From WJLY01 sp964399265 (GTDB taxonomy: Bacteria > Joyebacterota > Joyebacteria > Joyebacterales > Joyebacteraceae), in the NCBI GenBank assembly GCA_964399265.1, contig CAYNQF010000100.1, positions 1 to 8,686 of the forward strand: DNA of 8,686 nt. Reading direction: 5' to 3'. Both the position numbers and the translations under genes were made by a program. The number at the start of each line of letters is the position of its first letter. Position 1 is the first letter of the stretch. A model generated the notes under the pieces. That model searched no databases and had not been told where the DNA came from. It was given only the letters and a program-made list of their open reading frames with translations. Shown piece by piece: positions 5,676 to 8,686 of the stretch.

Positions 5676-7225
5676 CGATGCGACCTGACGAACATACCGA
5701 TGAGCGGGGGGCCGCCCCGTCTCCTCGCGCGCTGAGCGAACTGCTGGCATCGGCGAGGATCGGTCACGGTGCGCTCGAGAGCGACGTAGCCGTGAGGTCC
5801 GTCGAGTACGACTCGAGGTGCGTCGAGCAGGGCGCCCTATTCGTGGCCGTTCGTGGTCTCACGGTCGACGGCCACGCCTACGTGGCGGACGCCGTTCAGA
5901 GGGGGGCCGCCGCGGCCGTGGTGGAGGAACCCACCGGGTCGGCGATCCCCGAGGTCGTGGTCGATGATTCGCGCACGGCGCTCGGCCTCCTCGCGCATGA
6001 GTTCTACGGGAGGCCCTCGGACAGACTGGTCGTGCACGGCATCACCGGGACCAACGGCAAGACGACGACCTCGTATCTCGTCGATTCGATCATGCGCGAG
6101 GCCGGAATGACGACCGGAGTCGTCGGCACGCTCGGATACCGCATAGGCGACCGTCACGAGCCCAGCGACCGCACGAGCCCTGAGTCGCTCGATCTGGCCA
6201 GGCTGATGGCGTCGATGCTCGAAGACGGCGCGGAGACTCTCACGATGGAGGTCTCCTCGCACGCGCTCTCGCTCGGGAGAGTCGTCGGCGTCCGTTTCGA
6301 CACGGCCACATTCACGAACCTCTCACGCGACCATCTCGACTTCCACGGGACGCTCGAGGACTACCGCGGGGCCAAGCGCCGGCTGTTCGAGCTCTTGGAG
6401 GGTGATCAGGGCAAAGAGGGAGCCGCCGCCGTCGTGAACATAGAGGACGACTTCGGCAAGGAGATCGCGCGAGGCGTCCGCGCCGGTGGGCGCGTCCGAC
6501 TGCTGACGTACGGCATCGCGGACGGCGACGTGAGGGCCGAGAGCGTGGAGAGCACTCCGACCGGGACGCAGGCCCGCTTCACCACGCCGGACGGCTCGGT
6601 CGACGTCGACCTCAGACTGGTCTCGAGCTTCAACGTGATGAACGCCCTGGCCGCCACGGGAGTTGCGATAGCCCGGTCGATACCGCTCGAAGTGATCGCG
6701 CGCGGTCTGGCCAGGGTGGAAAGCGTGCCGGGCCGGCTCGAGCTGGTCAATGCCGGGCAGAGGTTCAGCATCGTGGTCGACTACGCGCACACGCCGGACG
6801 CGCTCGAGAAGGTGTTGGTCGCGATCGGCAAGCTGCGGCCGGAGAGGATCATCACGGTCTTCGGCTGCGGGGGAGACCGCGACAGGGGCAAGAGGCCGAT
6901 CATGGGCGAGATCGCCGTGCGCAATTCCGACATGGTCATCGTCACGTCGGACAACCCACGTACTGAGGACCCCGCCTCGATCATCTCGGAGATCGTCGCG
7001 GGACCGGGACAGAACGGCTCGGGAGCGCAGGTCGAGATCATCCAGGACAGGCGGGCCGCAATCAGGCGGGCCGTGTCGATCGCGGCCCCCGGCGACGTGG
7101 TCCTCATCGCGGGCAAGGGTCACGAGGACTATCAGATAATCGGGAAGACGAAGGTTCACTTCGACGATCGCGAGGAGGCGGCGGACGCGGTCGAGAGGCT
7201 CATGATGAGCGATCGCTCCGACTGA
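5672..7225 (+). CDS. murE: MurE, UDP-MurNAc-L-Ala-D-Glu:meso-diaminopimelate ligase
   Basis: MurE is the cytoplasmic Mur ligase that uses ATP to add the third stem-peptide residue to UDP-MurNAc-L-Ala-D-Glu. The 517-residue product has the N-terminal UDP-binding pattern (VEYDSRCVEQGALFVAVRG), the P-loop GTNGKTT (126-132) and the MurE-typical EVSSHAL. It also has TNLSRDHLDFHGT, the carbamylatable lysine K235 in GAKRRLF, DYAHTPDALEKVL and GCGGDRDRGKRPIMG. DNPR at 427-430 is the signature of enzymes that use meso-diaminopimelate; lysine-adding enzymes differ there. GKGHEDYQ lies near the C-terminus. The chosen start is GTG 5672, whose GTGA overlaps the ftsI TGA by 4 bp and suggests coupling; ATG 5678 is equally possible and would lose two residues. 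An in-frame TTG at 5663 would extend the overlap and is less likely. No strong ribosome binding site is visible, which also fits reinitiation. Confidence 0.97.
   Translation: MTMRPDEHTDERGAAPSPRALSELLASARIGHGALESDVAVRSVEYDSRCVEQGALFVAVRGLTVDGHAYVADAVQRGAAAAVVEEPTGSAIPEVVVDDSRTALGLLAHEFYGRPSDRLVVHGITGTNGKTTTSYLVDSIMREAGMTTGVVGTLGYRIGDRHEPSDRTSPESLDLARLMASMLEDGAETLTMEVSSHALSLGRVVGVRFDTATFTNLSRDHLDFHGTLEDYRGAKRRLFELLEGDQGKEGAAAVVNIEDDFGKEIARGVRAGGRVRLLTYGIADGDVRAESVESTPTGTQARFTTPDGSVDVDLRLVSSFNVMNALAATGVAIARSIPLEVIARGLARVESVPGRLELVNAGQRFSIVVDYAHTPDALEKVLVAIGKLRPERIITVFGCGGDRDRGKRPIMGEIAVRNSDMVIVTSDNPRTEDPASIISEIVAGPGQNGSGAQVEIIQDRRAAIRRAVSIAAPGDVVLIAGKGHEDYQIIGKTKVHFDDREEAADAVERLMMSDRSD
6037..6070 (+). 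repeat. 34-bp exact direct repeat, copy 1 (P-loop codons of murE)
   Basis: These 34 bases are identical to 7626-7659 in murF. They encode GITGTNGKTTT, the ATP-binding P-loop shared by the two paralogous Mur ligases. The codons agree at every third position, and identity stops abruptly on both sides. Confidence 0.9.
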
Positions 7226-7305
7226 TCGGGGCGGCACGGACGAGGGCGGCGACCCGCGCGCCGGCATGCAGTGAGCGTAGCGGGGGAGCGCCGGACGGCG
7301 AGCTG
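7226..7305 (+). other. 80-bp gap between murE and murF
   Basis: This short, very G+C-rich spacer sits in an otherwise overlapping gene run. The murF frame stays open through it but has no ATG, GTG or TTG, so the gap is real. I see no terminator, promoter or structured element. GGGGGAG at 7282-7288 is too far (17 nt) from the murF ATG to be an ideal ribosome binding site; GGCGAG at 7297-7302 is weak and close. Confidence 0.4.
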
Positions 7306-8686
7306 ATGGAGAACGTGACCTTGAGAGAAGTCCTCACCGCGACGGGAGCGACGGGCGAGCAGGTGCCCGACGCCGTCGTTCGCGGCGTCTCCATCGACTC
7401 AAGGAGCATCGGGGAAGGCGAACTCTTCTTCGCGCTTCGCGGCGAGCGCTTCGACGGTCACGATTTCGTGCCGGCCGCCTTCGAGAGGGGAGCCGTGGGG
7501 GCCGTGGTGGCCGCGGACTCCGGCATCGGCGAGGCGGCGGGCCCGGTCCTTCCCGTCGGCGACACGACCGCCGCGCTTCAGGACCTGGCGTCGTGGTACC
7601 GGCGCAGGTTCGACCTTCACGTCGTCGGCATCACCGGGACCAACGGCAAGACGACGACCAAGGACATGACCGCGGCCGTTCTCTCGACGCGCATGCCGAC
7701 CGCGAAGACCGAGGGCAACCTGAACAACCACATCGGCGTACCGCTCACGATCCTCCGCCTGACGAGCCGCCACAGGGCCGCCGTGGTCGAGATGGGCATG
7801 AACCATCCCGGCGAGATCAGGATGCTCACCGCGATCGCACGGCCGACCGTAGGCGTCATCACGAACGTCGCGGAGGGACACCTGGAGAGCATGAGGACTC
7901 TGGACGCGGTCGCTGAGGCCAAGGGTGAACTTCTGGACGCGCTGCCGGCCGACGGCGTTGCCGTCCTGAACGCCGACGACGAGCGCGTGATGGAGCAGTC
8001 GAGACGAACGAGGGCCAGGGTGAGGACGTTCGGGCTGGGGGACAGCGCGGACGTGAGGGCCTTCCGCGTGGAGGAGAGGCCGCTGGGCCGTGACGGTGGG
8101 GGCGGGGTCGCCTTCGAGCTCGCCGGCGACGGCAGGGTGCTCCTTCCTGTGCCCGGCCGCCACAACGTCCGGAACGCGCTGGCCGCGCTGGCGGTCGGGC
8201 GCGAACTCGGAGTCGGCTACGAGGAGGGGGCGGAGGGCCTTCGCTCCTTCGAACCGAGCCCGATGAGGATGATGACGGCACGAGTGGGGCGCTGGACCAT
8301 CCTGAACGACGCCTACAACTCGAACCCCGGCTCGCTGCGGGCGTCGCTCGAGACGCTGGACGCGGTGGCCGGCGGCTCCGTCAGGGTCGCGGCGCTCGGC
8401 GACATGCTCGAACTCGGAAGCGACAGTGCGAGTGCTCATCGCGATGCGGGAAGGCGTGCTGCCGCGCTCGGCATAGACCACTTGCTGCTCTACGGCAGCG
8501 AGGTGAGGAATCTGCGCGAAGGAGCGCTGGAAGGAGGCATGGCACCCGCGAGGGTGAGGTTGTTCGAGGACAAGGACTCCCTCGTGAGGGCGCTCAGAGA
8601 GCTCCCTGTGGAAGAGGTGGTCCTTCTGGTCAAGGGGTCGCGCGGAATGCGCATGGAGGAAGTGGTTGAGTCGCTGGTGAAGGGGG
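7306..8686 (+). CDS. murF: MurF, UDP-MurNAc-tripeptide:D-alanyl-D-alanine ligase (3' end cut by window)
   Basis: MurF completes the UDP-MurNAc-pentapeptide by ATP-dependent addition of D-Ala-D-Ala in the cytoplasm. 460 residues are visible and no stop is reached, but the family is usually about 450-470 residues, so nearly the whole gene is here. Visible features are IDSRSIGEGELFFALRG, the P-loop GTNGKTT (111-117), GNLNNHIGVPLTIL, EMGMNHPGEI and ITNVAEGHLE. They continue with the carbamylatable K206 in AEAKGELL, GRHNVRNALAA, NDAYNSNP at 334-341 (family NDAYNANP, with a conservative Ser for Ala), LGDMLELG and the C-terminal KGSRGMRMEEVV. NNHIGVP and NDAYN mark it as MurF rather than a second MurE. 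The ATG at 7306 is the only sensible start: the open frame above it back to the murE stop holds no other start codon. It probably continues the operon towards mraY, which would lie beyond the window. Confidence 0.97.
   Translation, partial: MENVTLREVLTATGATGEQVPDAVVRGVSIDSRSIGEGELFFALRGERFDGHDFVPAAFERGAVGAVVAADSGIGEAAGPVLPVGDTTAALQDLASWYRRRFDLHVVGITGTNGKTTTKDMTAAVLSTRMPTAKTEGNLNNHIGVPLTILRLTSRHRAAVVEMGMNHPGEIRMLTAIARPTVGVITNVAEGHLESMRTLDAVAEAKGELLDALPADGVAVLNADDERVMEQSRRTRARVRTFGLGDSADVRAFRVEERPLGRDGGGGVAFELAGDGRVLLPVPGRHNVRNALAALAVGRELGVGYEEGAEGLRSFEPSPMRMMTARVGRWTILNDAYNSNPGSLRASLETLDAVAGGSVRVAALGDMLELGSDSASAHRDAGRRAAALGIDHLLLYGSEVRNLREGALEGGMAPARVRLFEDKDSLVRALRELPVEEVVLLVKGSRGMRMEEVVESLVKG
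7626..7659 (+). repeat. 34-bp exact direct repeat, copy 2 (P-loop codons of murF)
   Basis: This is the second copy of the sequence at 6037-6070, in the same frame relation and encoding the same P-loop residues. The copies are 1589 bp apart in direct orientation, so recombination between them would fuse murE and murF in frame. Confidence 0.9.

Noticed and set aside
7226..7305. Possible small gene or terminator between murE and murF
   Set aside because: The only ATG in the gap (7266) is followed by one codon and a stop, and no stem longer than about 5 bp with a T-run is present.
7399..8481. Long minus-strand open frame (360 codons) opposite murF
   Set aside because: murF motifs cover the + strand throughout. 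The minus frame is rich in His, Arg and Asp as expected for an antisense shadow and has no domain I recognise.

Overview
This window holds the 5' part of a division and cell wall (dcw) cluster from a G+C-rich bacterium, all on the + strand. It is preceded by the 3' end of an unrelated gene for a secreted protein. The secreted protein ends in an NPFNP-type, FlgD-Ig/Por-secretion-like C-terminal domain. Such tails are typical of the Fibrobacteres-Chlorobi-Bacteroidetes (FCB) superphylum and neighbouring candidate phyla, for example the Eisenbacteria, Krumholzibacteria, Latescibacteria and Zixibacteria types. Together with the high G+C and the MurE signature for meso-diaminopimelate, this suggests an uncultured diderm lineage of that kind. 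The phylum is an inference, not something proved by the sequence.

Layout. Positions 1-1068 hold the C-terminal 355 residues of the secreted protein (GEVED-type motif, an unnamed beta-rich module, sorting domain). The 234-bp gap 1069-1302 holds two hairpins, the second a clear intrinsic terminator. After these come a TTGACA promoter and a phased array of three TGGGN boxes that matches the known MraZ operator. The cluster then runs mraZ (1303-1797), a small STAS-domain gene (1804-2163), rsmH (2241-3170), an ftsL-like gene (3167-3571), ftsI/pbp with one PASTA domain (3552-5675), murE (5672-7225) and murF (7306 to the window edge, nearly complete). No RNA genes, CRISPR arrays, insertion sequences or phage genes were seen, and the minus-strand reading frames look like shadows of these genes.

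How the genes work together. MraZ is the cluster's own repressor-type regulator and probably binds the TGGGN array just downstream of the promoter. RsmH methylates 16S rRNA. FtsL and FtsI are divisome membrane proteins, FtsI being the septal transpeptidase. MurE and MurF add the third residue and the terminal D-Ala-D-Ala of the peptidoglycan stem peptide. The rsmH-ftsL-ftsI-murE junctions all overlap, which suggests translational coupling. The STAS-mraZ junction is 6 bp, and gaps of about 80 bp precede rsmH and murF.

The least ordinary feature is the STAS gene between mraZ and rsmH, a place where the canonical cluster has nothing. Its protein carries Tyr-Lys where SpoIIAA-type anti-anti-sigma factors carry the phosphorylated Ser-Ser, so it is probably not a conventional phospho-switch. 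The remaining genes are ordinary members of well-known families.
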